In this document: positions 1 to 9,527 of the stretch, piece after piece
Position numbering within the stretch: position 1 is the first letter of the stretch
How the letters are laid out: every line of letters starts with the position of its first letter
From: Lachnospiraceae bacterium
Lineage (GTDB): Bacteria; Bacillota; Clostridia; Lachnospirales; Lachnospiraceae
NCBI GenBank assembly: GCA_910575005.1
Contig: CAJTCL010000012.1
Location: forward strand, 40,494-104,493
Direction of reading: 5' to 3'
DNA length: 64,000 nucleotides
Program-made: the position numbers and the translations under genes
The notes under the pieces: generated by a model
Databases searched by the model: none
What the model was told of the DNA's origin: nothing
Seen by the model: only the letters and a program-made list of their open reading frames with translations

Positions 1-2545
1 GTTCTATAATGTCCTCCTTGTCTGCATCCGTCATACATTCAAAACACTTTTCATCTTTGTATTTTTCCACATACCGAAGTTTCAGTTTCACTTCTATTCT
101 CTCTGGATTTAAACTACAGATTTCCTCTTGGACATCCTTTACTAATTCACTTCTGAATTCTTGATACTCATCAGCCGCATATTCTGCATTCTGCAATAAT
201 TTGACAATGCGTACTTTTTTTATAAAGATCTCCGTTACAGGAGACAGGATAACTCTCACTTCTTTGCCCTTGGGGTGTTCATCAAAATATTGAAAATTTC
301 TCACATAATCAAAAATATAAAATTCCTTCTTATGGTTTCCACTCCCAAATAAATTTTCACACAAGCGTGTACCTCTGCCTATCATCTGATCGAACTTAAT
401 TCGGCTGTATACTTTCTTGGCAAATACAAGATTTACAAGCTCTGGCACATCAATACCCGTCTCAAGCATATCAACAGTGATTGTGATAAACGGCATACCA
501 TCTGCCTTTTTAAAATCTTTTAAATTTTTATCTGCATATGGTTCATCACAGATAACCAATTTACAAAACTGCCCTCTATACTCTGGATATAACTGATCAA
601 ATCTTTCAACCAGAAATTGTGCATGTTTTTTGGTCTGTGCAAAGATGATTGATTTTCCTACATGATTCCCATTTTTGTGTCTGATTCCATTGTTCATCAA
701 GTCGCTAATCATCTGATCAGCAGTATCTTTATTGAATATATATTTATTGATTCTCTCAGGCGGAATCCTCTCAGGCGTCTCTCCTTCCTCTGTAAATTCA
801 TCCTCATAGTATTCCCGCTCTTTATCATCCATTTCCTGTGGCTTTAGCCCTTCCTCTGGTATCTTTGTGCTTGTTTCTATTAAATAGAATGGTACAAGTA
901 CATGATCTGACTGAACTGCTTCCTCATACTCATATACATCTGTGGGCATATGATTCTTCATTTCAAAAAAATCATAGGTAGATTGATGTACTGTATTCTT
1001 TGGCGTAGCTGTTAAACCCAATTTACAAGCATCAAAGTATGCAAAAATAGCCCTATATTTATGAAAGATACTTCTATGTGCCTCATCCACCACAATCAGG
1101 TCAAAATGACCTGGTGAAAAAAATTTGCTCCCATCCTCATTTAATTCCGTATCAATTGCATTGAGAATCGTTGGATATGTCGAAAATATAAATCTAGCAT
1201 TACGCCCTTTTCGATTCTTTACCAGATTACAAGTAGTTGTATGTGGTAGGTATCTTTGAAATGCCTCATTCGCCTGCTCCACAAGGGCTTTCCGATCTGC
1301 CAAAAAGAGCATTGTCGTAATATGCTCTCCCCTTGTCAGAACATCTACAATGGAAGCAGCCGTTCTTGTCTTTCCGGTACCTGTCGCCATAACCAAAAGA
1401 CAATTTCTATTCCCTTTTTCGTAATTCTCACAGCATTTTGATACTGCACGAAGCTGATAATGCCTGTTTGTTATATTTTCATCAATTCTAATAGCGTTAA
1501 GCGGCTTACGGTTATAACGCCTCTCTATCATCTTATCCAGATCGCAGCGCTGAAATATACCGCTGACCATCCTGGGCGCTCCCATCATGTCATCCCATAA
1601 ATATGTTTCAAAACCATTTGTACAGAATATAATAGGCCGAAATCCCTGCATATTCTGAATACAATTTGCATAGAGTTCACTCTGGTTTTTTCCTTTTTGG
1701 GCAGACACAGAAGTTTTCTTTGCCTCAATCACAGCAATAATTTTTCCAGTGTCGCCCCATATGACATAATCTGCAAACCCTGTACCAGAAGCATTCGGCA
1801 TCCCCACAACAGGGTACTCCGTCTCAATACAATTCCTCTTTTCAGTCTGGCTAAATATATAGCCATTATATTTCAAATCAGCATCAATATACCGTTTACG
1901 GGTTTCCCATTCCGCCATATTGTCATCATAAGAATACGTCCGCTGCTGCTCATGAATTTTCTTGGCTTCTGTCCTCTCCTGGCTCAACTGTGCATTAATG
2001 CGCAGTAGTTCCTGAATCTGCTTATCCTTTTCATCAACAATTTTATCAGCATTTTTTTGTATATCCTGAATCACACGTGTATACTCTGCCTCTATTCTTT
2101 TGCTTTCAGCATTCTCATTCGGAATCATGTTGGCATGAAATGTTCTCTCTGTATACTCCTGGCCATAACAATACTCGATCCATTGTACAAAATCGAATAA
2201 AATATTCAGAGAAAGGATAGCATCTTCTTTTGAAAGAACTTTTGCGGTATGTACAGACATATTACCATTCTTTACAACATACTGAAATCTTCTCCACAAA
2301 TTATAATCCATCAAGGACGGAAAACCATTATTATGTAATAAAGCCTGTAAACCATCTTCCCTAGGTTTTAAAAGTGTCTCATCTGTAGAGTATATCCACT
2401 TCACGCAAAGTTCTAACGCCTTGCGGGATGCCACAGCACTCATCACAGGAGAAGTAGCCAAAACATTCTCGGCGTCAATGCACGCCGGTCCAAAAAGAGC
2501 GTATTCTGTTTTTCCTTTTAAATATGAAAAATTCGTATTCATCAT
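1..2545 (-). CDS. hsdR: Type I restriction enzyme, R (motor/nuclease) subunit HsdR, 3' end cut by window edge
   Basis: Translating the minus strand from the ATG at 2545 gives one uninterrupted frame to base 1, so about 848 residues are visible and the C-terminus is outside the window. Seen in order: an N-terminal DUF4145-like helical part, a nuclease core with VIEAK near residue 274, Walker A MATGTGKT near 387, a DEAH box near 487, then the second helicase lobe with the motif GRGTRL. This is the HsdR layout: ATP-driven DNA translocation, then cleavage far from the site when HsdM/HsdS meet unmodified DNA. GAGGG lies about 8 bases before the first of two adjacent ATG codons. It is the last gene of hsdM-hsdS-hsdR, 60 bases after hsdS. 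No frameshift is seen. Confidence 0.93.
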   Translation of the reverse strand, partial: MMNTNFSYLKGKTEYALFGPACIDAENVLATSPVMSAVASRKALELCVKWIYSTDETLLKPREDGLQALLHNNGFPSLMDYNLWRRFQYVVKNGNMSVHTAKVLSKEDAILSLNILFDFVQWIEYCYGQEYTERTFHANMIPNENAESKRIEAEYTRVIQDIQKNADKIVDEKDKQIQELLRINAQLSQERTEAKKIHEQQRTYSYDDNMAEWETRKRYIDADLKYNGYIFSQTEKRNCIETEYPVVGMPNASGTGFADYVIWGDTGKIIAVIEAKKTSVSAQKGKNQSELYANCIQNMQGFRPIIFCTNGFETYLWDDMMGAPRMVSGIFQRCDLDKMIERRYNRKPLNAIRIDENITNRHYQLRAVSKCCENYEKGNRNCLLVMATGTGKTRTAASIVDVLTRGEHITTMLFLADRKALVEQANEAFQRYLPHTTTCNLVKNRKGRNARFIFSTYPTILNAIDTELNEDGSKFFSPGHFDLIVVDEAHRSIFHKYRAIFAYFDACKLGLTATPKNTVHQSTYDFFEMKNHMPTDVYEYEEAVQSDHVLVPFYLIETSTKIPEEGLKPQEMDDKEREYYEDEFTEEGETPERIPPERINKYIFNKDTADQMISDLMNNGIRHKNGNHVGKSIIFAQTKKHAQFLVERFDQLYPEYRGQFCKLVICDEPYADKNLKDFKKADGMPFITITVDMLETGIDVPELVNLVFAKKVYSRIKFDQMIGRGTRLCENLFGSGNHKKEFYIFDYVRNFQYFDEHPKGKEVRVILSPVTEIFIKKVRIVKLLQNAEYAADEYQEFRSELVKDVQEEICSLNPERIEVKLKLRYVEKYKDEKCFECMTDADKEDIIE

Positions 2546-2605
2546 TTACATTCCCTCTTTAAAATTATATTGTTACAAATTAGTAGAATAAAACATTGTT
2601 ATTAC

Positions 2606-3754
2606 TTACCCAAAATATTTTTGCATTAGGCTGTCAAATAAAGTTTGAGTTTTTTCTAGTCTTTTTTGTTCTTCTGATTTTAATTTTTCTACTTGGTGGA
2701 CGAATACAACAAATTCATCTTGTTTTACTTTAGGAACTTGAATTAAAGGAATACTTTGCACCTGTTTTGAATTTAAGTGTGGTTGTGCTGCACGTCTTGT
2801 TAAGGGCTTTACTACTTTATCCATATATTGAGTATTTATCATTTCATTAACAAATATCGGATTCACTTCATCTTTAAACTCCAAAATCATATCATATCCT
2901 GCATATTGACCTATATACTCTTGTGTAACAACACACGTATCTCCTGAATTAACCCCACTCCTCACAATAAGAAGTTCTCCACCTTGTAAACGACACTTTT
3001 TAATTTTATCAGCTTCATACTGATCAATATATTTCATATCGTTTAAAACAATATGACCATTCTTTATATTCGTTGCTCTTATAAAAGCATATCCGTCCTC
3101 AGAAAATTTCGGTGGTATACTTGTTCCATATCTTATACTTTTTAAAGACTCTCCTAAAGATTTTTGTCCCCACTGTAGGTTATCTATAACAGGATCTCCA
3201 AACATTTCTATAAATCGGGATTTGATTAAAATATCAAACATCTGTAACTGCTTCTTTTGTAGCTCAATTAAATACGCAATACAGACTAAATTCCGAACAA
3301 TGTTTTCTCTTTCCCCCTGCGTCTTAATATCTATCTTCAATTCCCCTATATCCGTAAGACTAATAGATGGATATGCCTCATCCTTAATAAGTTTATTGGG
3401 GCGATTATACTCAAAATAATATTTCAAGTACTCCGACATATCTTGATTTGGAATAACACATGCTAAATGACTAACCACATATGCATCCTGCGGCAAAACA
3501 TATATATATCCTTTCAAACAAGACATCCCACTTTTAGCAAATAAAACACTTCCCTTTTTATACAATCTCAGCCTATATTTCTTTGCCACTTCTCCAGATA
3601 CCTTTTGTATTTCAGTAATCGGTTTACCCTCTACGAGTTCTGCCAAATTCCCAGCTTTCACAAATGGTACACCATTATCGCAATAATTTTCATCTCCTTG
3701 AGGTGCACCTTGTCCAGCCGCGATAATAGCAATGTTCTTTAATAGTACTTTCAT
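2606..3754 (-). CDS. hsdS: Type I restriction-modification specificity subunit HsdS
   Basis: A 382-residue protein with the two-target-recognition-domain layout of HsdS. The first recognition domain covers about residues 1-150, a helical spacer with YLIELQKKQLQMFD follows, the second domain starts after FGDP near residue 190, and a second helical repeat closes the protein. Each recognition domain reads half of a bipartite DNA target; the helices set the spacing and bind HsdM. The target sequence cannot be predicted by eye. It lies 24 bases after hsdM and 60 before hsdR. There is no second or partial hsdS nearby, so no sign of specificity switching by recombination. Confidence 0.93.
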   Translation of the reverse strand: MKVLLKNIAIIAAGQGAPQGDENYCDNGVPFVKAGNLAELVEGKPITEIQKVSGEVAKKYRLRLYKKGSVLFAKSGMSCLKGYIYVLPQDAYVVSHLACVIPNQDMSEYLKYYFEYNRPNKLIKDEAYPSISLTDIGELKIDIKTQGERENIVRNLVCIAYLIELQKKQLQMFDILIKSRFIEMFGDPVIDNLQWGQKSLGESLKSIRYGTSIPPKFSEDGYAFIRATNIKNGHIVLNDMKYIDQYEADKIKKCRLQGGELLIVRSGVNSGDTCVVTQEYIGQYAGYDMILEFKDEVNPIFVNEMINTQYMDKVVKPLTRRAAQPHLNSKQVQSIPLIQVPKVKQDEFVVFVHQVEKLKSEEQKRLEKTQTLFDSLMQKYFG

Positions 3755-3778
3755 CTATTCATCCCCACAACTCCAAAT

Positions 3779-5260
3779 TTATTCATCGTTCTCTTTACTA
3801 AGCAGCTCTTTGATGGCATTTATTTGTTCGCCAATTCTATTATGTCGTTCTTCAATATCCGCAATAATTTCACTGGTAGGCGGATAATTTTTTGCCACAT
3901 ACTCAATCTCTTTATATTTATTGACAGATAAATCATAACTGTTTTTTACAATCTCGTCCTTCTTTACAAAGAAACTTTTCTCTGTCCTGCTTCGCTCCTT
4001 CTCTCCCTCAAGATTATGGAATCTCTGTATAATATCAGGAATATCATTTTCGGCAATCGGTTGTCTTTTATCATCAAGGCTATATCCATCTGCTTTCATG
4101 TCATAGAACCATACATGATCTGTACCTCCAGAATTTGTCTTCGTAAAGACCAAAATAGCTGTCGACACACCCGCATATGGTTTAAAGACACCAGAAGGAA
4201 GAGAAATAACAGCTTCAAGATACTGGTTTTCAACTAATTCCTTTCTAAGACTTTTATGTGCATTTGAAGCTCCAAACAAAACACCATCCGGCACAATACA
4301 AGCGCATCTTCCACCAATCTTGAGCATTTCTATAAACAACCCCACAAAGAGTAATTCCGATTTCGTTGTGTTCGTAATTCCTTTTAGTTTATCGCTAATA
4401 TTTTCTTTGTTCAACGTCCCTTTAAATGGAGGATTTGCCAGAATTAAGTTAAATTTCTCCTCTTCATGGTAATCCTTTGACACGCTATCCCGCTTCTCTA
4501 TCTTAGGATTGCTGACAGAATGCAGCATCAAATTCATACATGATAATCTGCACATTGTCGCATCTGTATCATATCCTGTGAATAAATCCGTTTGATAATA
4601 TTTCCACTGTTCCTCTGACATTTTTCTTTCGTAATGCTCACGTATGTATTCAGCACATGAAATCAAAAATCCAGCGGTTCCACAAGCAGGATCGCATATC
4701 AGCATGTCTACCGTCGGCTGCATAAGATTTACCATCAAGTCTCTGATCTGCTTTGGTGTTCGAAACGCCCCAAGTCTGCCAGCCGAATTTAATTTCGCAA
4801 GCATATGTTCATACAGATCCCCTTGCATATCTAAGCCTTTGATATCGTGTTCAAATAGATCATCCAATCCCGAGACTACTTTCTGTAATGCCAGCGGTTC
4901 ATTAATTTTAAATATTGCATCTGCTAGAAAACGCGAAAAAGAAGAGTTCTTATCTCTATTCACCGATTTAATAAAAGGAAATACCTTCTGAGAAAAAACA
5001 GCATGGAGCTGTCTTGCTTCTAGTTTTCTAAAATTTCTCCAACGTAATGACTGTTCATCATCGGATTCACCAAACAAATGCTCTTGGCTTTTTCCAGATA
5101 ATAATTCTGAAGTTTCAATATCTGCTTCCATTTCATCCAACTGTTTTGCAAACATAAGATATGTTAGCTGCTCTATTACTTCTGTTGGTTGTGATACGCC
5201 GCCTGCTATCACATCCAGCCATATTTGTTCTATTTTATTTTTTGCACTCTCTGGTAACAT
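3779..5260 (-). CDS. hsdM: Type I restriction-modification DNA adenine methyltransferase HsdM
   Basis: The N6-adenine methyltransferase subunit. It has the helical HsdM N-terminal domain, then the SAM-binding motif DPACGTAGF near residue 190 and the catalytic NPPF motif near 277 (gamma-class order). The start is placed at 5260 (MLPESAK, 493 aa) because GGAGGAG sits just upstream. A longer frame to 5284 would translate that ribosome site as coding sequence. HsdM acts with HsdS to methylate host DNA and with HsdR to restrict foreign DNA. First gene of the operon, directly behind a strong promoter. Confidence 0.94.
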   Translation of the reverse strand: MLPESAKNKIEQIWLDVIAGGVSQPTEVIEQLTYLMFAKQLDEMEADIETSELLSGKSQEHLFGESDDEQSLRWRNFRKLEARQLHAVFSQKVFPFIKSVNRDKNSSFSRFLADAIFKINEPLALQKVVSGLDDLFEHDIKGLDMQGDLYEHMLAKLNSAGRLGAFRTPKQIRDLMVNLMQPTVDMLICDPACGTAGFLISCAEYIREHYERKMSEEQWKYYQTDLFTGYDTDATMCRLSCMNLMLHSVSNPKIEKRDSVSKDYHEEEKFNLILANPPFKGTLNKENISDKLKGITNTTKSELLFVGLFIEMLKIGGRCACIVPDGVLFGASNAHKSLRKELVENQYLEAVISLPSGVFKPYAGVSTAILVFTKTNSGGTDHVWFYDMKADGYSLDDKRQPIAENDIPDIIQRFHNLEGEKERSRTEKSFFVKKDEIVKNSYDLSVNKYKEIEYVAKNYPPTSEIIADIEERHNRIGEQINAIKELLSKENDE

Positions 5261-5381
5261 ATTTACTCCTCCGCCTATAAGCACTATTTTCTATTATTTA
5301 ATTCTTTTATTCTGATCTTATTCAAGGATTTTCTAGTTTCTTTACATCTGATGGCATCATCCAACATTCTTCCTTCTTTCT

Positions 5382-5423
5382 ATTATATTAGAGTAAAAGA
5401 ATAGTTTCAAGTAACTTTACTCT
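5382..5423 (-). promoter_or_regulatory. Promoter of hsdMSR with inverted repeat over the -35
   Basis: On the minus strand TTGAAA (5410-5405) and TATAAT (5387-5382) are separated by exactly 17 bases, a near-ideal sigma-A promoter about 120 bases before hsdM. The arms AGAGTAAAAG (5390-5399) and CTTTACTCT (5415-5423) form an inverted repeat bracketing the -35 box. That position suits a repressor operator. Regulation is inference; no regulator gene is adjacent. Confidence 0.7.
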
Positions 5424-5459
5424 GACATTTGACAATATAATCCAGTAGAGAAGATTTTC

Positions 5460-5723
5460 TTCCCCTACTCGCTGTGTGCGGGGCGCATACTGCGTAAGCA
5501 GTAAATTTCCTTATGCGCCTCTGTGCAGAATAAAGCGGACAAGTCCGCATCAACTCCCTAAATCCCTCATTCATGAGGGACTTGGACGGTTTGCTGCGCC
5601 GAGTGCAGTCGCTTTAGCGACTAATACCCCATGCACGAATGCGCATAATTGTTTTTTATCTTATAGGAAAGACACTTTCACGCATCAGCGTAACAAGGTC
5701 TTTCTTCCTATAAGATAAAAAAA
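5460..5723. repeat. Palindrome-rich intergenic block
   Basis: About 260 bases without a credible gene but dense in perfect small palindromes: GCGGACAAGTCCGC, CCCTCATTCATGAGGG, GTCGCTTTAGCGAC and TGCGTAAGCA. The block ends in a long hairpin with arms of about 22 bases (5652-5673 and 5698-5722, TTATCTTATAGGAA against its complement). It lies between the hsd promoter and the end of tpiA. The density of stems is far above what a simple terminator needs and resembles palindrome-built intergenic repeats or a MITE-like element. Identity is not established. Confidence 0.55.
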
Positions 5724-5759
5724 GGATATCAAAGGATTACATTTCCCTTGATACCCTTA
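5717..5759 (-). terminator. Rho-independent terminator of tpiA
   Basis: On the minus strand, 44 bases after the tpiA stop, AAGGGTATCAAGG pairs with CCTTTGATATCCTT and is followed by seven T residues. This is a standard stem plus T-tract. Confidence 0.75.
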
Positions 5760-5802
5760 TTTTACTGTATTTTCTAACGATCAGATTTTTGCACGTTTCT
5801 TA

Positions 5803-6552
5803 TTATTTATAACATACAATCTTCCCAAAATCCGGTTTGAGGGACGCCCCGCCAACTAATCCGCCGTCAATATCTGGTTTTGCAAACAGTTCTGCTGCAT
5901 TTCCAGCATTGACAGAACCGCCATATTGAATGCGAATAGCCTCAGCAGTCGCTTCGTCATACACCTCCTTGATACATGCACGAATTGCAGCACATACTTC
6001 CTCTGCCTGATCAGAAGTAGCCGTCTCACCTGTACCGATCGCCCAGATCGGCTCGTAAGCAATCACTGCGCCCTTTGCCTGATCTGCAGTCACATTCTGG
6101 AAAGCAATCTTAATCTGCATACGAATCCAATCAATATAGATTCCCTGTTTCCTCTGTGTCAAGGATTCTCCGCAGCAGATAATCGGAGTAATACCATGCT
6201 CAAATGCCTTTAACACTTTCTTGTTTACAGTCTCGTCCGTCTCTGCAAAATATTCTCTTCTCTCAGAATGTCCCAATACGACATATTTTACACCAGCGTC
6301 TGCCAGCATATTAGGAGCAATCTCTCCAGTATAAGCGCCGCTCTCCTCGAAATACATATTCTCAGCACCAATCTGAATATTGGAGCCTTTTGCAGCCTCC
6401 ATCGCTGGAATAATATCAATTGCGGGCACGCAAAATACTACATCAACCTCATCATTTGCCACCAACGGCTTTAATTCATTTACCAGAGCCACTGCCTCAC
6501 TGGGGGTTTTATTCATTTTCCAGTTCCCTGCAATAATTTTCTTTCTAGCCAT
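5803..6552 (-). CDS. tpiA: Triosephosphate isomerase
   Basis: A 249-residue TIM barrel of normal family length. It interconverts dihydroxyacetone phosphate and glyceraldehyde 3-phosphate in glycolysis. The conserved N-terminus GNWKMN places the substrate lysine at residue 12. The catalytic histidine is in GHSERREYF (about 95) and the catalytic glutamate in [11 protein letters not shown] (about 167). The ribosome site before the ATG is weak. It follows gap and pgk on the same strand, but 345 bases of structured DNA separate it from pgk, so it may have its own transcript. Confidence 0.97.
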   Translation of the reverse strand: MARKKIIAGNWKMNKTPSEAVALVNELKPLVANDEVDVVFCVPAIDIIPAMEAAKGSNIQIGAENMYFEESGAYTGEIAPNMLADAGVKYVVLGHSERREYFAETDETVNKKVLKAFEHGITPIICCGESLTQRKQGIYIDWIRMQIKIAFQNVTADQAKGAVIAYEPIWAIGTGETATSDQAEEVCAAIRACIKEVYDEATAEAIRIQYGGSVNAGNAAELFAKPDIDGGLVGGASLKPDFGKIVCYK

Positions 6553-6897
6553 AATTTCACCAAGTTCCGATGTATCTCACCGGCGAAAACTCCCACTTCT
6601 AAAAATGGTGAGTAAACAACTTTGTCTCAGTGGGAGTTAGGTCTCCGGCTGAGATAGAGCCTCCGGCGGATTGCAGGGGTGCGGAATTGTTTTTGTCAGC
6701 AAAGCTGACCCGCACCCCGCAACAAGAACGCCGATGGCGTTCTTGAATTTCAATCGAAACGCAAACTGAAAGGGTGAAAGATATGTTCGCACATTTTCCT
6801 TTCTTTTATTTTTCTCTCACCCTTGTTTTTATAATATTACATAGTTATTTAGCTCCCTAAGCCATACACATACCAACTTAGCGGAATCATTATGATC
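6553..6897. repeat. Structured tpiA-pgk intergenic region, possible mobile-element remnant
   Basis: No gene is seen in these 345 bases. Several stems are visible: ACTCCCACT with AGTGGGAGT about 50 bases apart, GTCAGCAAAGCTGAC, and CAAGAACGCC with GGCGTTCTTG. Near the pgk end, AAGGGTGA and TCACCCTT form a long-looped stem that could terminate pgk on the minus strand. Repeated CTCCGGC motifs and the high GC of the middle part differ from the AT-rich flanks. It could be a transposon-derived palindromic repeat, but no transposase is attached. Confidence 0.45.
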
Positions 6898-8106
6898 TTA
6901 CTTATTTGTTGCTGCTGCAACGCCAGGAAGCTCTTTCCCTTCCAAGAACTCCAGAGAAGCCCCGCCGCCAGTGGAGATATGGCTCATCTTTTCGCCAAAT
7001 CCTAACTGATTAACTGCTGCTGCGGAATCTCCGCCGCCAATAATCGTAGTTGCATCTGTCTCTGCCAATGCTTTGGCTACTGCAATCGTTCCCTCTGCAA
7101 GAGTCGGATTCTCAAATACACCCATAGGTCCATTCCATACTACTGTCTTTGCAGATTTTACAGCTTCTGCAAACATTGCTGCTGTCTTTGGTCCAATATC
7201 GCAGCCTTCACGATCTGCCGGCATATTCTCAGAATCACATACAATTACTTCTACTGGGGCATCAATTGGATTTGGGAAATCTGTAATGGTGGCAGAATCT
7301 ACTGGCAACAATAATTTTTTGCCCAGTTTATCTGCTTTTGCAAGCATCTCTTTGCAGTAGTCTAACTTAGTGTCATCCACCAAAGATTTTCCAATCTCAA
7401 ATCCCTGTGCTTTTAAGAAGGTGTATGCCATACCGCCGCCAATAATCAAGGTATCACATTTCTCTAACAAGTTGGAAATTACATTCAGTTTATCAGCAAC
7501 CTTTGCGCCGCCCAAAATTGCCACAAATGGCCTGACTGGATTTTCAACTGCGTTTCCTAAGAAATCAATCTCTTTCTGCATTAAGTAACCAACTGCTGCT
7601 GTCTCTACCAATTCAGAGACGCCAACATTTGAACAATGTGCTCTATGTGCTGTTCCAAATGCATCATTTACAAAAATATCACACAGAGAAGCCAAATCTT
7701 TGGAGAATGCCTCGCCATTCTTGGTTTCTTCTGCTCTATAGCGAGTATTTTCCAATAATACGATCTCGCCATCCTTCATGGCTTCCACTGCTGCCTTTGC
7801 ATTCGGTCCAACCACTTCAGGATCTGCGGCAAATTTTACTTCCTGTCCTAACAGTTCAGAAAGTCTTGTAGCTACTGGAGCCAGAGATAACTCCGGTTTT
7901 GGCTCTCCCTTAGGTTTGCCAAGATGGGAACAAAGAATTACCTTGCCTCCATCTGCTACCAGCTTCTTGATGGTTGGAAGAGCTGCAACCAGACGGTTTT
8001 CATCTGTGATTTTGCCATCCTTCAGCGGAACATTAAAATCACATCTGCACAATACACGTTTTCCACTTACATTGATATCATCTACCGAAACTTTATTTAA
8101 AGACAT
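6898..8106 (-). CDS. pgk: Phosphoglycerate kinase
   Basis: 402 residues, the usual length for bacterial Pgk. It transfers phosphate from 1,3-bisphosphoglycerate to ADP. Recognisable blocks are the N-terminal [11 protein letters not shown], the HLGKPKGE loop, [19 protein letters not shown] and the C-terminal nucleotide-binding [13 protein letters not shown]. The start at 8106 (MSLNKV) is chosen because AGGAGGG lies about 7 bases upstream; a longer frame to 8139 would run through this ribosome site. Second gene after gap, with a strong hairpin between them. Confidence 0.97.
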   Translation of the reverse strand: MSLNKVSVDDINVSGKRVLCRCDFNVPLKDGKITDENRLVAALPTIKKLVADGGKVILCSHLGKPKGEPKPELSLAPVATRLSELLGQEVKFAADPEVVGPNAKAAVEAMKDGEIVLLENTRYRAEETKNGEAFSKDLASLCDIFVNDAFGTAHRAHCSNVGVSELVETAAVGYLMQKEIDFLGNAVENPVRPFVAILGGAKVADKLNVISNLLEKCDTLIIGGGMAYTFLKAQGFEIGKSLVDDTKLDYCKEMLAKADKLGKKLLLPVDSATITDFPNPIDAPVEVIVCDSENMPADREGCDIGPKTAAMFAEAVKSAKTVVWNGPMGVFENPTLAEGTIAVAKALAETDATTIIGGGDSAAAVNQLGFGEKMSHISTGGGASLEFLEGKELPGVAAATNK

Positions 8107-8137
8107 ATTTATTCCCTCCTGAATGTTATAAATGAAC

Positions 8138-8169
8138 AAAGGTCCGGTCCTCGAAAGACCGGACCCTTG
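8138..8169 (-). terminator. Strong hairpin between gap and pgk
   Basis: GGTCCGGTC and GACCGGACC form a GC-rich stem of about 12 pairs with a short loop in the 105 bases between gap and pgk. The T-run after it on the minus strand is poor (TTTGTTC). It may be a leaky terminator or an mRNA-processing and stability element that lowers pgk relative to gap. Confidence 0.6.
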
Positions 8170-8211
8170 TTGAGTCTTATCTGCACCTTAGGGCTTGTCC
8201 CCACTGGGCGC

Positions 8212-9228
8212 TTATGCTAATTCACTGAAATATTTGATTGTACGAACCATCTGGCTGGTATAGCTGTTCTCATTGTCATACCAAGAAACAACCTGTACTT
8301 CATATAAATCATCAGATACCTTGGAAACCATAGTCTGGGTAGAATCGAACAGAGAACCAAATCTCATTCCTACGATATCAGAAGAAACAATTTCATCCTC
8401 ATTGTAGCCGAAAGATTCATTTGCTGCTGCCTTCATAGCTGCATTGATTCCATCAACTGTTACATCTGCTCCCTTAACAACTGCGGTTAAGATGGTAGTA
8501 GAACCTGTCGGGGTCGGTACACGCTGTGCAGAACCGATCAGCTTACCGTTCAACTCTGGGATAACAAGACCGATTGCTTTAGCAGCGCCTGTGCTGTTCG
8601 GAACGATATTAACTGCTGCTGCACGGGATCTTCTCAGATCACCTTTTCTCTGTGGTCCGTCCAAAGTCATCTGATCACCTGTATATGCATGGATGGTGCA
8701 CATAATACCTGACTGGATAGCTGCATATTTGTTCAGAGCATCAGCCATCGGTGCCAAGCAGTTTGTAGTACAGGAAGCTGCAGAGATAATAGTATCGTCT
8801 GCCTTCAATGTCTCATGGTTTGTATTGAACACGATGGTTGGAAGGTCGTTGCCTGCTGGAGCAGAGATTACAACCTTACGAGCGCCAGCATTGATGTGAG
8901 CCTGAGCCTTATCCTTGGAGGTATAGAATCCAGAGCACTCCAGAACAACGTCAACTTTTAACTCTCCCCAAGGACAGTTATTTGCATCTGGGAACGCATA
9001 GATCTTAATCTCTTTTCCATCAACTGTAATGGAATCTTCGCCTGCTGTTACTTTATCTGCTAATTCATATTTTCCCTGAGAAGAGTCATACTTTAACAGA
9101 TGTGCTAACATTTTAGGGCTTGTTAAGTCATTGATTGCTACTACTTCGTATCCCTCTGCCCCAAACATCTGTCTGAAAGCCAAGCGTCCGATACGTCCGA
9201 AACCATTGATTGCTACTCTTACTGACAT
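8212..9228 (-). CDS. gap: Glyceraldehyde-3-phosphate dehydrogenase, type I
   Basis: 338 residues. It oxidises glyceraldehyde 3-phosphate to 1,3-bisphosphoglycerate with NAD. The N-terminal Rossmann motif INGFGRIGR, the catalytic cysteine at 153 in SAASCTTNC, and the C-terminal [14 protein letters not shown] are intact. TAGGAGG precedes the ATG. It heads the gap-pgk-tpiA run and is preceded by a good promoter. Confidence 0.98.
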   Translation of the reverse strand: MSVRVAINGFGRIGRLAFRQMFGAEGYEVVAINDLTSPKMLAHLLKYDSSQGKYELADKVTAGEDSITVDGKEIKIYAFPDANNCPWGELKVDVVLECSGFYTSKDKAQAHINAGARKVVISAPAGNDLPTIVFNTNHETLKADDTIISAASCTTNCLAPMADALNKYAAIQSGIMCTIHAYTGDQMTLDGPQRKGDLRRSRAAAVNIVPNSTGAAKAIGLVIPELNGKLIGSAQRVPTPTGSTTILTAVVKGADVTVDGINAAMKAAANESFGYNEDEIVSSDIVGMRFGSLFDSTQTMVSKVSDDLYEVQVVSWYDNENSYTSQMVRTIKYFSELA

Positions 9229-9291
9229 GATAATTCCTCCTAATTTTGAATGAATTTATATTTCTTTGGATATATTACCCAATCTAGTTAC

Positions 9292-9320
9292 ATTTTAACT
9301 AATCTCAGGAAAAAATTCAA
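9292..9320 (-). promoter_or_regulatory. Promoter of gap
   Basis: On the minus strand TTGAAT (9320-9315) and TAAAAT (9297-9292) are 17 bases apart, about 65 bases before the gap start codon. No clear operator is seen. Confidence 0.55.
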
Positions 9321-9421
9321 GGGGCTTTTTCGATTTTTTAACAACAGTTCGGCCATAGTCGACATTATGGACGATTGCTGTTTACATAAATGGAAAATGA
9401 TATAATCTATGTCCCAAACAG

Positions 9422-9510
9422 TCAATAAAGTTTTGCGGTACAAACTGTTGACAAACGAAACTTTCTATGCTATGCTTGTCTCAGAAACAATCAATAGAGT
9501 AATGCGGTAC
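9422..9510 (+). promoter_or_regulatory. Promoter flanked by two direct-repeat operators, for the RHH gene
   Basis: TTGACA (9448-9453), a 17-base spacer and TATGCT (9471-9476) form a strong promoter. Two copies of a 20-base direct repeat of the form TCAATAnAGTnnTGCGGTAC begin at 9422 and 9491, 69 bases apart. One lies just upstream of the -35, the other just downstream of the transcription start. Such a pair bracketing a promoter suggests cooperative autorepression by the ribbon-helix-helix protein encoded next. Confidence 0.7.
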
Positions 9511-9527
9511 ATGAAAGGAGAATGACT

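Noticed and set aside
2606..3754. Phase-variable hsdS with silent partner copies
   Set aside because: Only one complete hsdS and no inverted partial copy or site-specific recombinase lies in the window.
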